From contig CM043952.1 in assembly GCA_014529385.2 (NCBI GenBank), positions 63,914,870-63,972,869 on the forward strand: DNA of 58,000 bases, written 5' to 3'. A program made the position numbers and the translations under genes. Shown piece by piece: positions 31,198 to 41,330 of this stretch (position 1 is the first letter of the stretch; the number at the start of each line of letters is the position of its first letter). The DNA is from Adiantum capillus-veneris (taxonomy: Eukaryota; Streptophyta; Polypodiopsida; Polypodiales; Pteridaceae). Below the pieces are notes generated by a model. It was not told the origin of the DNA. It did no database searches and saw only the letters and a program-made list of their open reading frames with translations.

Positions 31198-31908
31198 TTA
31201 ATGGCGACTTGGACTTACCTGTTCATGGCCTGAAACCCAATGCCATAAGTTCTTGAGATTAAGGCCTCTATCATTGCTTTGGTCTTTGGATGCCACCATC
31301 TTTTCAAGTAAGTTGGCATACTTTGACTCCTCTAGCCTCTTTTGTTGCATGGGATGTTCCGTAAGGAGGCTGCATTGTTGTACCTTTACTTTTTCTTCTT
31401 TGTGAGGAGCCTGAGTTTTCAACAGTGGTTTTGGGACCCACTTTGTTGTTGCTTCATGGTTTGCTCCCTTGACTTGATGGACACTAGGCTTTTGTATCCA
31501 TACTTGGATATTACCATTGTAAAAGCCTTGCTTTTGTAGTAGAAGACAAGGGATCCATTTTAAGGTTGTTTCTCCCTTGGTTGTGCTTAGTCTCCATTGG
31601 CTCTTTGTTGTTGTTGATTGTCTTTGTGTGGGGTCCTTTGCTACTTGGTTGGTCTTAGTGGCTCTAGGTTGAGCAACTACTTTGGGCAACCATATTTGGG
31701 TGTTACCTTCATAGAATACTTGTGCTTCAAGTAGCTTTGATGGGAACCATCCGCTGCTGCATCTGTTTGTGTTGGGTAGCTTCATTGAAGTTTGACTTTG
31801 GTACCCATACTTGTTGTGTTGCTTTCTTGGAAGGTCTTTTCTTGTGTCCTTTTTTGTTGTTCTTTCTCCTGCTTGAGTTGTTTTTATTTCGTTGATAGCT
31901 TGGCTCAC
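31198..31908 (-). pseudogene. Element E tail, C-terminal part: tryptophan-repeat region
   Basis: Continues the tail of the 32734-31727 frame after a frameshift near 31750. It carries repeated units of about 40 residues built on an aromatic pair, GN, a hydrophobic-Trp and a lysine: FYEGNTQIWLPK, FYNGNIQVWIQK, with preceding GWFPSKLLEAQ and KWIPCLLLQKQ. A last partial unit (TTKWVPKPLLKTQ) has only the second half. The end is Glu/Lys-rich and helical (LLEKMVASK). No enzymatic motif. The same motif type ends the post-integrase ORF of F, so this is a conserved part of both families. Function unknown; basic and Trp-rich repeats could bind nucleic acid. Confidence 0.6.
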
Positions 31909-32734
31909 TCATTGAGTACATCCAGGCTGTTACTTTAGGCTTTTTGGCCCAAACATTAATGTTTCCTTCAAAGTAGCCTTGAGCAATGATTGACTCATTT
32001 GATGCTACCCACCCTATCACCTTTTGTTGTTGTGGTTGAACCCATGTTTCTTGTATCCAAACTGGGTCTTTGACTTGGATGTGCTCTTTGGATACCAACA
32101 CTTGGTTGACATTCTTTGGCTTTTTTCGGATGCGTTTTTGTGATGGAAACTTTGGTTGATAGACTTTTTGCTTTGGTTTCCATTGCATTGTTGATGGTGT
32201 GGCTCTTGACGTAGAGGCTTCGTGGGAAATTTGATGGTAGCTCGTTGAAGGTAAAGTCGTCTGGCGAGGTTGATATACTTCAATGTTTACCTTTGCTTTA
32301 CCTTTTTCCGCGATGGTTGGCAATTTCTTCTCTGCATGGATTTGAGAAGCTTCATGGAGTCTCACCATTGTTGTTGTTGAAGCTTTTGATTGTTGTCGAA
32401 AGAAGATGTTCCTCCAGCTTTCTGTCAGGACCATACTCTCTTTGATATGATGGGAGTTGATTATGTGGAAAGTATCTTTATACTCCCTGGTACTCAATTT
32501 GAGTACAGTTTTTGACACTCCAAAGCTAGGAATCGGCATTTTTGAACTTGTGTAAACTGTTTCTTCTAGCTCATTGATTGGTGGATTTCCCATCATGATC
32601 CACATTCCATAAGTCATTAGATTCTGTGTTGCTTCTGGATCTATTGCGGCCGAACATGTAACCTTGAGCCCTGTTTGTCTGCATAAATTGAATTTGATCA
32701 TCGTAGGAGATAGTCCATCTTCTTCCTTGTCCAT
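31727..32734 (-). pseudogene. Element E tail, N-terminal part: decayed second protease-like domain and start of Trp repeats
   Basis: Starts MDKEEDGLSPTM. Residues ~12-115 follow the pattern of the post-integrase protease-like domain of F: a beta-rich start, VTCSAAIDPEATQNLM in the place of the Asp-Ser-Gly loop, FGVSKTVLKL and a closing Trp (TESWRNIF). The catalytic Asp is followed by Pro-Glu, so it cannot be an active retropepsin. Then comes a Lys/Ser-rich linker and the first Trp repeats (GYFEGNINVWAKKPK, QQVWVPKS). The resemblance to F's domain is by pattern, not strong identity. Confidence 0.55.
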
Positions 32735-32809
32735 GTTCTTCTTTTGATCTTGCGTTTATTGAAGATTTGCCGTTGAACTTGGAAGCTTTTCTCCTTCATC
32801 TACTTTCAT

Positions 32810-33223
32810 TTACACTTTTTCTGGAGTCGGCTTCTTTGAAACAGCTTTTGTTGTTTCTTCAGGTATGTCAATAATGACATATTCTTGTGGTTGCTCTGCT
32901 TCTTTCGTTTTCAATTTTGCCTCATGCTCCAGGATGTAGCTATCTGTCTCACTTTTTCTGCTTTCACACTCACAAACTTCATTAGCTTCCTTCAACAATT
33001 TCAACATAAAACATGAAACTACGTCGTAGCCTTCTTCATTACAAAACTTGGTTGGATTTAGCTCATTTACACACACATCCAAGGTTGCCAATATTTGAGT
33101 CCATCCAAATGGCTCAAATAATTGCTCTGGAAAGGGTTCCGGTATGTAAGCTTCATCGTCCATTGATCTTTCTAGGATGCAATCCTCCTTCACTGAGCTT
33201 CCACACTTCAAAGCACCACACAT
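32810..33223 (-). pseudogene. Element E linker after protease (conserved Cys-containing region)
   Basis: Closely matches the segment after the protease in F: LWMCGALKCGSSVKEDCILE against LWMCGASKCGSLKREECVLE, and WTQILATLDVC against WTHILATLDVC. In frame with the protease ORF but separated from it by a single stop (about 33290-33292). In F this segment leads on to a basic linker and RT. Here it runs into an acidic stretch and a stop at 32810, and the tail domain follows at 32734. This is where the RT-RNase H-integrase block is absent. Confidence 0.75.
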
Positions 33224-33289
33224 CCAAAGTTCTTGTTTGGTTTGTAGCCACGCAGGTATCTCTTTCCCATTGACTATAGTAGAGTGAAT

Positions 33290-34243
33290 TTATTCTAAAG
33301 GATTTCTATTCACATCTTTATAGCTATGGTCTTTTATGCTTATTTTTTTGGTGATCTTTTTATATCTCAAGTAGATATAGTCATAGCCCCAATCTTGAAC
33401 CATCTTAAGTTGACGCATGAAAGGTCTTCCTAAAATGATATGAAAATTGTTCCCTTTTCCAAAATCTACTATTGCAAATGTATGTTCATATTCAATCCCA
33501 CAAGAAGTCACAATAATTTGCTCTAGGATACCCAGAGGTTTTTCCTTGTATCCATCTGCAAGTTGCAGCTTCATTCTAGTTTTCCTAAGCGCTGGTCTAC
33601 CCCATTTTTCCCAAATGTCTTTTGTGGCTATGGCTACTCCAGCCCCACTATCAAGTATAGCCAATGTTTTAACTCCTTTGTGTTCCACAGGTAAGGTGGT
33701 GTTTCCTTCTTCTCCTTCGCAATATTCCCCCACCTTGTTTATTGGCACGGGTTTAGCATTTGCACTTTCTTGTTGAGTTTTGTTTGATTGTTCATTTGAG
33801 GGTAGATCTTGAAGAGGTATCTTTAATCCCATCTTCCCCAAATTGTTGCCTACTTCATCCCATACATGTGGTAAAATCTTAAGCAGTTCAGATAGAGTAA
33901 TGGTGCACTGTATTGGAGCTGACATCAACTCTTGCATACTCTTTGTATCCATCATCTTGGATATGGCTTTCCTCTGAGATGGCACCACTCTAGTCTTTGA
34001 GTCTGCCTCATGTTCTCCTATGTATGAGGGTAAGGTCTTCAAGGACTCTGGTTTGATTTCAATTGAAACTTCCGTCCTTGCATCTCCATTTAGAGATTGA
34101 ATGTCTCCCTGATAGACTTCATGTCCTGTATTGACCTCAGTTATGGGTGCAGATTGGAAAGTCACACTTCCATCTTTTGCACTTCTAATTTCTTCCCACA
34201 ATTCATTTGGCCATGGCTCATCTATCTCTGGGATAGGTGCCAT
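33290..34243 (-). CDS. Element E protease region of gag-pol
   Basis: A 317-codon frame with a complete retropepsin: LAILDSGAGVAIATKDIW (catalytic Asp198, standard Asp-Ser-Gly), flap region and IILGRPFMRQL. Upstream are the conserved SLKTLPSYIGEHEA and CTITLSELLKILPHVW segments, also in F. Identity to F is very high over residues 160-310. The frame is cut upstream by the insertion of G a few codons before the ATG, so this is the surviving middle of a larger gag-pro polyprotein. Confidence 0.85.
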   Translation of the reverse strand: MAPIPEIDEPWPNELWEEIRSAKDGSVTFQSAPITEVNTGHEVYQGDIQSLNGDARTEVSIEIKPESLKTLPSYIGEHEADSKTRVVPSQRKAISKMMDTKSMQELMSAPIQCTITLSELLKILPHVWDEVGNNLGKMGLKIPLQDLPSNEQSNKTQQESANAKPVPINKVGEYCEGEEGNTTLPVEHKGVKTLAILDSGAGVAIATKDIWEKWGRPALRKTRMKLQLADGYKEKPLGILEQIIVTSCGIEYEHTFAIVDFGKGNNFHIILGRPFMRQLKMVQDWGYDYIYLRYKKITKKISIKDHSYKDVNRNPLE

Positions 34244-34261
34244 AAATTGTGATCTTGACCT

Positions 34262-34580
34262 TGTTGAGATGTCGAGCTCTACACCTTGAGCTGGTATCCA
34301 CTACGGGTCTTGGCCGCTTACGGCATTTACTCACTGGCGCGTTAGGTGACCGACACGGAGGATCTCTGCCAGTGATTCTACAGCTGGACTACACTTATAG
34401 TGCCAGCTTAGTACGCTTCTAGCAAGTTCACACTTAGTGACCGCATGTACATATGTGCTACTTTTCAGCTTTAGCACTTAGTCATTTTGTACTCTCTTTT
34501 CTGAGAAGAAGAAGAAGCTTTCCATCTCTGTGTGCTTTGTGCTTTTCTTGTGTAGCTCTCTTGCATTCTCATTCTTAACA
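34262..34580 (+). repeat. 5' LTR of element G (319 bp)
   Basis: TGTTGAGATGTCG...CATTCTTAACA. Short, as usual in Copia. No canonical TATA box; TTTTGTACTCTC near 34487 is the likely start region. Confidence 0.96.
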
Positions 34581-34593
34581 TGGTATCAGAGCC
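34581..34593 (+). promoter_or_regulatory. Primer-binding site of element G
   Basis: TGGTATCAGAGCC directly follows the LTR; complementary to the 3' end of initiator methionine tRNA. Confidence 0.93.
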
Positions 34594-34832
34594 TGGTGCA
34601 GGCAAGAGAGGCTAAGAGAGCAAGAGCATCACAATCCCTTCGTTCGCACAAGTTTCTGAACAGGTCTCCAAAGTGTAGTATACACAGATTTACTGTACAA
34701 GTACAGTGGTTGTATGTACGCTTGATTGTGGACACTCGTTAAGTGTAGAAAGCGTTACAGATACCACGATAGCAGGTTCAGCAGATTTACAGGTTTTTGC
34801 AGATTGCAGCTATTTTGTCTTAGTGCTTCAAG

Positions 34833-35660
34833 ATGTCTGACGGTTTCAGTCAGATTGTTACTGAGAAGCTTGAGAAAAATAACTACCCTGCATGGAAGTT
34901 CAGAATAATAAATTTCCTAAAAGGAAAAGGTTATTGGGACTATGTAGAAGGAGACAATGAAAAGGAACCAGAGATTCCCGAGGCAAATGCTACAGCAGAA
35001 CAAAGGAAAGCTTTGAGGGACTGGCAACAAGGCCAGAGCAAAGTGATGTATTGGCTTTCTATGAGCATCACAGATGGCATGATGGGCTATCTACAGGATG
35101 CTGAAACCCCCACCATTGCATGGAGAAACTTAGGCAGAGTGTTCGAGGTGAACACCAAGGCCAGGAAGCTTCAACTAAAGTCGGAGCTAAATCAGGTTAA
35201 GAGGAACAACCTCTCAATCAATGATTATGACTTGAAGATCAATAGTATCATTGAGGCTCTTGGATCTATTAAAGTCTCAGTGGAAGACGATGACATTGTC
35301 CGTGCATGCTTGGATGGTCTAGGAGATGAGTATGTACATTTTAGGTCTTCCATGAATACAAGAGACGACATCCCCGTGTTCCAAGATTTGATTTCTATGC
35401 TTATTCTTGAGGAGAATAACCTTGACACATCTTCTTCTCATGGCAGAAATAATTTTGAACAGGCCTTCTATTCTAACTCCAACAGAGGTAGAGGTAGAGG
35501 TCATGGTCGAGGCCCAAGGGGTTGTAGGGGACAATTTCTGGAAGGTCAATCAAATCAAAACAATACAGGTGGCAGGGGAAACCAGTCTCAAGGCAGGGGG
35601 AGTCAAAGAGGTCGTGGTGCAGGATCAAGCAGGCAGCAACATACTCCAGATAGCAGATAA
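34833..35660 (+). CDS. Element G gag (Copia), stopped just before its zinc knuckle
   Basis: The ATG at 34833 opens MSDGFSQIVTEKLEKNNYPA, the conserved start of Copia gag, with the helical UBN2-like core to residue ~195 and an Arg/Gly-rich nucleic-acid-binding tail (GRGRGHGRGPRG). A TAA at 35658-35660 ends it one codon before CWTCGERGHMSRDC, which is in the same phase. The knuckle would normally be part of gag, so the stop is most likely a mutation. A readthrough stop controlling the gag to pol ratio is a less likely alternative. Confidence 0.92.
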   Translation: MSDGFSQIVTEKLEKNNYPAWKFRIINFLKGKGYWDYVEGDNEKEPEIPEANATAEQRKALRDWQQGQSKVMYWLSMSITDGMMGYLQDAETPTIAWRNLGRVFEVNTKARKLQLKSELNQVKRNNLSINDYDLKINSIIEALGSIKVSVEDDDIVRACLDGLGDEYVHFRSSMNTRDDIPVFQDLISMLILEENNLDTSSSHGRNNFEQAFYSNSNRGRGRGHGRGPRGCRGQFLEGQSNQNNTGGRGNQSQGRGSQRGRGAGSSRQQHTPDSR

Positions 35661-37205
35661 TGTTGGACTTGTGGTGAAAGAGGTCACATGTCACGTGACT
35701 GTCCAAAGGAAAAAGCAAGTGGAAAGAGAGAACAGGACAACTATGCATCTACTAGCAGATATGCAGATGACAGCAAAAACGAGCGCATGTTTGTTATGCA
35801 GCATGTAATGAATACAATGACTGCAGAGAATTCCACCCAAGATGATGTTTGGTATGTGGATTCAGGTGCCTCTAATCACATGACGTCTCGTGGAGAGTGG
35901 TTTAGAGATATGCGCAAACCAGATGTGTCAGGCTATGTGCAGACAGGAGATGACACAGCTCACCCCATTGCTCATGTAGGGGACATACCTCTAAATACGA
36001 AGAGTGGGAAATCAAAGTACTTAGCAGATGTACTTCATTTCCCAAACATTACAAAGAATCTTGTTTCTGTTGGACAAATGGTTGAGCAGGGTTTGCAGGT
36101 TCGCTTCAATCCAAATGGCTGTTATGTAGAAGATTTCCAGAATGGCTGTAAGCTGATCACAGAGGGCAAATGTGTGGGCAGATTGTTTACGCTGAATGTA
36201 GACATGCCTGAGGTAAAAGCTGCATTATTTGCACAGGGCACAGGTGTTGTGGCTGATGTTTACATTTGGCACAAACGCATTGGCCATGTCAATGAGCAGA
36301 GATTGCGCAGCATGCAATCAAAACAGATTGTAAAAGGTTTGCCCTTCAAGGTGGATGGTATGCATAAAGTGTGTGCAGCATGCCAGTTTGGAAAACAGTC
36401 AAAGGGCTCATTTCCACATGAGCGCAATGTATGTAAAAAGTCACTTGAGGTGGTGCACACAGATGTTTGGGGTCCAACCGATACTGCAAGTATACATGGT
36501 TGCAGGTATTATGTCTCTTTCATTGATGACCATACAAGGAAAGTATGGGTCTACTTCATGCGTAACAAAAGTGAAGTGTTTGGTCACTTTCAAAACTTCA
36601 AAGTCATGATTGAGAAGGAGACAGATATGCAAATCAAGACATTGAGGTCAGATGGAGGGGGAGAGTACTTCTCCAATGATTTTTTAGATTTTCTGCGAAT
36701 GCATGGTATACGGAGGCAGTTTACATGCAGATATACTCCACAACAGAATGGGGTCGCAGAAAGGAAAAACAGGCACATTGCAGAGGTTGCACATGCATTG
36801 ATGAATGAGAAGAATATGCCTCATTATTTCTGGGCTGAAGCCGTAAATACAGTTGTGTACATTATGAACAGGACACCTACAGCTGCGGTGCATGATGTAA
36901 CACCTGAGGAAAAGTTTACAGGTACAAAGCCTGATTTGGCACACTTGAAAGTGTTTGGCTGCATAGCTTACGTGCATGTACCAGATGAGTTGCGTAGGAA
37001 ATTGGATCTTAAAGCAGAGAAATGTATTCTTGTGGGATATTCCCTTGAACAAAAGGGGTATAGGTGCTACAATCCTACTACACGAGAATTACGAGTGAGC
37101 ACAGATGTAGTCTTTGATGAGATGAGCAGCTGGTACAGTAATGCACATGGCACTATTGGGGTTGATGTAAAAGATGATGTGGTTGTACAAAATGTGAGGC
37201 CATAG
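35661..37205 (+). pseudogene. Element G zinc knuckle, protease and integrase
   Basis: In the same phase as gag after the stop. CCHC knuckle CWTCGERGHMSRDC, then the Copia protease VWYVDSGASNHMTS, GAG-pre-integrase IWHKRIGHVNEQRL, integrase with VVHTDVWGPTD, RSDGGGEYFS and QQNGVAERKNRHI (DDE intact), and FGCIAYVHVPDELRRKLD. A TAG at 37203-37205 interrupts the integrase C-terminal linker and the frame continues after it in phase (QVLSGPQESSSR). The catalytic parts look functional; the two stops are what block expression. Confidence 0.93.
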
Positions 37206-37766
37206 TCACAGGTTTTGAGTGGACCACAAGAGTCCTCTTCTCGTGTCTCTGTTGAGAAACCATGGAATGGTAGACTACGTACGCAGGTTACTCCACCAAC
37301 AGGTACAGTGAATGTATCACGAAAAGGAAAGGAAAAGGTTGATGAACCTCCCTTTATGGCTGATGCATCATCAGGTTTTTCACATGTAGACATGGATTCA
37401 GATGGTTCTGAACAAAGTCTTGATGAGGAATTTGGAATTTCGGCTGTCAGGACACCTGGTGTAAGGAAAGTACAAGAAGATGCTAGAGGGCAAAGGAGTG
37501 ACCCAGGACCGTGCAGATCTAATAGAGTCAGAAATCCAGTTCAGGAATTGACTTATGATGGGTATCTAGCGCATCACCAAGCCTACATGGCTAAGGTGAT
37601 ACAGGATGTGGATCCCACATGTTTTGAGGATGCAGTTGGAAATGTGCATTGGGATGATGCAATGAATGAAGAGATGGCTGCATTGGAAGCAAACGACACA
37701 TGGGAGTTGGTGCCATTGCCAAGTGGCAAGAAAGCTATTGGTTGTAAATGGGTGGGGGGTGTATAA
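37206..37766 (+). pseudogene. Element G integrase C-terminal linker and RT start
   Basis: Same phase as the previous part. Low-complexity Ser/Asp-rich linker, then CRSNRVRNPVQELTYDGYLA and the RT entry ANDTWELVPLPSGKKAIGCK. Frame lost in a G-rich run (about 37750-37761, GGGTGGGGGGTG), where the RT motif KWV...YKTKHKADG changes phase. Slippage in the G run is the likely cause. Confidence 0.88.
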
Positions 37767-39186
37767 AACCAAGCATAAGGCTGATGGTAACATTGAGCGT
37801 CACAAGGCAAGGCTGGTCGCAAAGGGTTATGCACAGACGTATGGCATAGACTATGAGGAGACCTTTGCTCCAGTGGCAAAGATGACGACTGTGAGAGCTG
37901 TCATAGCAGTGGCTGCATCTAGAGGATGGATTATCCATCAAATGGATGTAAAGAATGCCTTCTTGAATGGTGAGTTGCAAGAGGAAGTGTATATGGATCA
38001 GCCACCTGGTTATGTCGATCCAGGTTACCCAGATTATGTATGCAGACTTCTCAAAGATTTGTATGGTTTGAAGCAGGGCTCTAGAGCATGGTATGATAGG
38101 ATTGCCAAGTATCTTGTCAGTATTGGTTTTAGGAGATCTCATGCTGATCATTCACTCTATGTACGTGAGAGTGATGTGGGGATTGTGGTCATTACCATAT
38201 ATGTAGATGACCTTATTATTGTTGGTGACAATGCTATGGAGATTGACCATGTGAAGGGTCTTCTCAAAGAGGAGTTTGAAATAAAAGATTTGGGCGAGTT
38301 GCGCTACTTTCTTGGCATTGAGGTGATCAGGACTCCAGAGGCTGTATGGCTATCACAGAGACAGTATGCTTTGGACATGTTGTCAAAGTATGGTATGGCT
38401 GATTGTAAGCCAATTTCTATTCCCTTGGATGTGAATGCAAAGCTGAGTGCAGAGAAGGGTGATGTTGTTGAGGATGTCAACATGTACAGAAAGATTATGG
38501 GTAGTCTAATCTACTTAACTATCACAAGGCCAGACTTGAGCTACACAGTAGGCTTGGAGAGTCAGTTCATGCAGCTTCCGAGGAAGCCACATTTGGATGG
38601 AGTACGACGCACACTTAGGTATGTGCAAGGTACTCTTGACTACGCATTGTTCTATGCAACAGATGCACCATTAGCATTGTATGGGTATACAGATGAATTT
38701 TGGGCAGGTAGCATTGTTGATAGGAGATCTACGAGTGGCTTCATGTTCTCTTTTGGGAGTGCTGCTGTTACTTGGAGCAGCAAAAAGCAGCCTACGGTTG
38801 CTTTATCGAGCACAGAGGCCGAATACAAAGGTACAACAGTTGCGGCATGCGAGGTAGCTTGGCTACGCACATTACTTGAGGACTTGGGAGTGCAGGTGGA
38901 CCAGCAGATTTTCATCCATTGTGACAACCTCAGCAGCATGCAGTTGGCTAGGAACCCAGTGTTCCATGCCAGGACCAAACACATAGAGGTCCATTACCAC
39001 TATGTTCGAGAGCGAGTGTTGGCGGGTGACATCGACTTGGTCTACGTCAGCACAGAGGAGCAGATAGCGGATATCTTTACCAAGGCCCTCGGAGCTGAGA
39101 AGCTTCAACGTTTCCGGACTATGCTTGGATTCTGCGACATGCAGAGCTCGAGGGGGAGTGTTGAGATGTCGAGCTCTACACCTTGA
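37767..39186 (+). pseudogene. Element G reverse transcriptase and RNase H
   Basis: Open frame of strong Copia RT: RHKARLVAKGYAQTYGIDY, QMDVKNAFLNGELQEEVYM, LYGLKQGSRAWYDRI and the catalytic YVDD (TIYVDDLIIVGDN). RNase H follows with RRSTSGFMFSFGSAAVTW, ALSSTEAEYKG and ARTKHIEVHYHYVRERVL, and ends ADIFTKALGAEKLQRF. The first RNase H Asp motif reads YTDEFWAG (usually YTDADWAG). The frame runs 28 bases into the 3' LTR before stopping at 39186, as is common in small Copia elements. Confidence 0.93.
39144..39158 (+). other. Polypurine tract of element G
   Basis: GAGCTCGAGGGGGAG next to the 3' LTR start. It overlaps the end of the pol frame. Confidence 0.85.
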
Positions 39187-39477
39187 GCTGGCATCCACTA
39201 CGGGTCTTGGCCGCTTACAGCATTTACTCACTGGCACGTTAGGTGACCGACACGGAGGATCTCTGCCAGTGATTCTACAGCTAGACTACACTTATAGTGC
39301 CAGCCTAGTACGCTTCTAGCGAGTTCACACTTAGTGACCGCATGTACATATGTGCTACTTTTCAGCTTTAGCACTTAGTCATTTTGTACTCTCTTTTCTG
39401 AGAAGAAGAAGAAGCTTTCCATCTCTGTGTGCTTTGTGCTTGTCTTGTGTAGCTCTCTTGCATTCTCATTCTTAACA
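39159..39477 (+). repeat. 3' LTR of element G (319 bp)
   Basis: Same length as the 5' LTR, differing at seven sites by my count; ends CTTAACA and is followed by the duplicated GACCT. Confidence 0.96.
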
Positions 39478-39853
39478 GACCTTGCATCATTAGTGGTGTT
39501 GGCCACTACTTCATCATCTAGTTGAATTTCTAGGTTATTGGTTTCTTGTGTTGCAGTCTTTGCTTGCACATCCTTTTGTGATTCTAGCTCATGTTTCTTT
39601 GAGTTAATGTTTCAACAACCTTTGCCTTAGGCATTTCAAATCCAACACTTTTTGGTTTTGTTTATGGAGGTGGAATTGGTGCTTCAAGCTCCATCATTGC
39701 CTGTGCAATTTTTACCGATTCCTTACACATTTTCAACATCTCAGTCTCTACCTAAGCATGAGGATATTTCATCCCTCGTTGCTCTAGGGTTTGGTTGGGT
39801 TTCAATCTAGCCTCATATGCTTCCAGTGCAGCATCTAATCGCTCTAGGACTTT
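39478..39853 (-). pseudogene. Element E gag fragment between insertions G and F
   Basis: On the minus strand it reads ERLDAALEAYEARLKPNQTL and EQRGMKYPHAE, matching F (DALMRAYEARLKNNQTQEQR), then decays through stops (MLKMCKESVKIAQAMMELEAP). It joins the protease ORF of E across insertion G and is cut on the other side by the LTR of F at GACTT (39849-39853). It shows that F landed in the gag region of E. Confidence 0.8.
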
Positions 39854-40789
39854 GTTGAGCCAGCAGAGGATCACACCCGCATTTTTGTTCACACCCATCA
39901 TTTTGTAACCATTGATTGTAATAAATGTCTTTCCGACATTAATTTTGATTTGAGCCATTCATTAAGTAACGGGACTCAATTGAGTTTCCAGCTTGTAATC
40001 CCGACGTAATTTCACCTGCTGATGTAAATAATTAGAGATGTTTTCACCTCCAAGGCTAAGGTATATAAGCCAAAGTTTTGTAACCTAGAGGGGAGATTCA
40101 ATTATTAATCAAGGTGAGTTTTTGAGCGCTGTGACTGTGTCTGAGAGAGAGAGAGAGAGAGAGTCTTATCTCCTTGCTACGCGAGCTACGGGGCCGCCAT
40201 TGGAGAAGCGACACCACCATTGTGTTAGCAACGGTGAGAGCTACGCACAGATACCAAGAGTGCGCGCTATCGGCTTCTACGTGTGGTAAGTTCCTACGAG
40301 CTTCGGTGTGAGTTTTCTTCCAACTCGTGTGTCGGAATAGAGCGTGCAGCATATCTATAGAACCACAACGAGTAGAGCTACACATTCGTACCATCGGGGT
40401 CAAGTTTCGGTCACCTGTAATTTTCGGCCTGTTTTCATACGCGTTTACCGCACGGAGTGGTTATAGGTTGATTTTGCAGTTCAAGTCTTCAGGGTGTTGT
40501 TCTTACCTAGTGTATAGACTTCCCCTTGAGTTTGAGATCGATTCGATGATTCTAGATCTTGTTTCGTATAGCATTCGTTCGTAGTACGGATTTCAGTCAC
40601 TTGCGTATTTTAGAACTTAGATTTGATTTCCTTAGTAGTGATTGTCATTAGAAGGTCGAGTAGGTGATTTGACACCCACCTAGTTGTTTCCATGCGCCTG
40701 CGGGTCAAGCTTCGTCCTCGTCTGACAAATTCTGTTGTTGGTTGAGTTCTCGCTATTTAGCTTCCGCTAGCGGCGTAACCGCCTTAACA
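39854..40789 (+). repeat. 5' LTR of element F (936 bp)
   Basis: TGTTGAGCCAGC...CGCCTTAACA. TATA box TATATAAG at 40062-40069, then a (GA)n tract at 40143-40163. The first ~70 bp are repeated at 57939-58000. Confidence 0.93.
40062..40069 (+). promoter_or_regulatory. TATA box of element F 5' LTR
   Basis: GGTATATAAGCC, with a similar GGTATATAATAC on the minus strand in the LTR of E at the corresponding place. Confidence 0.65.
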
Positions 40790-40791
40790 TT

Positions 40792-40809
40792 TGGCGCCGC
40801 TGCCGGGGA
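40792..40809 (+). promoter_or_regulatory. Primer-binding site of element F (Athila type)
   Basis: TGGCGCCGCTGCCGGGGA, two bases after the LTR. The Athila lineage typically has TGGCGCCGTTGCCGGGGA, taken as complementary to the 3' end of aspartate tRNA; this site differs by one base. Confidence 0.88.
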
Positions 40810-40846
40810 CGAGAGCCCTAAGTAGGTGACCTTAGACTAATCCTAC

Positions 40847-40855
40847 GAGGTGAGT
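40847..40855 (+). promoter_or_regulatory. Candidate 5' splice site in element F leader
   Basis: GAG followed by GTGAGT, a strong plant donor consensus, about 40 nt after the primer site. It could join to an acceptor before ORF3 to give a subgenomic mRNA. Seen as sequence; function is inference. Confidence 0.35.
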
Positions 40856-41330
40856 CGTATAAACTACTTTGTATACTTTAGTTAGAAAAGATCTAGGAGT
40901 GGTGGACTCCGAAGGTCTCGAGAGATACTAGGAAGTGGGGTATTCCTGGGTCTTCCGTGTTGACAGTATTTTTAGTTTAGCTTAGATTAGATTGTTTTTG
41001 ATGGTGTTTAAGTGGTTGTTGACATAAAAAGCATTTGCTACTCCTTGTGTGGTAGTAAATCTCTTTATATTTTCAATTGCAAAAAATCCATTTTATGATT
41101 AGAAGTAGCTTAGGTAGGGCCTGATTTGATCCTGATCTAGAGCTATCAATTGGTGTTCCATTTGCTTGATGTGTTTGATTGCATGTTAGATCACTGAAAA
41201 AGTTGCTTTGGTAGTGAAATATGCAATAAACAAAGTTCAGAAAAATTTTATGTGTAACTGATTGTTGCTGAGCACTTAAAAGAGCTATTGGAAGAGTTCT
41301 GTGCTGAAAAACTGGAAATCTGCAACTTTA

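Larger units (their letters stand above)
34262..39477 (+). mobile_element. Element G: Ty1/Copia retrotransposon, almost complete
   Basis: Two 319-bp LTRs (34262-34580 and 39159-39477), perfect target duplication GACCT (34257-34261 and 39478-39482), initiator-Met primer site and polypurine tract. Gag and pol are complete in order (gag, zinc knuckle, protease, integrase, RT, RNase H) but broken by two in-frame stops and one frameshift. I count seven LTR differences (about 2%), six of them transitions, so the insertion is fairly recent. It is inserted in E in the opposite orientation. Confidence 0.96.
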
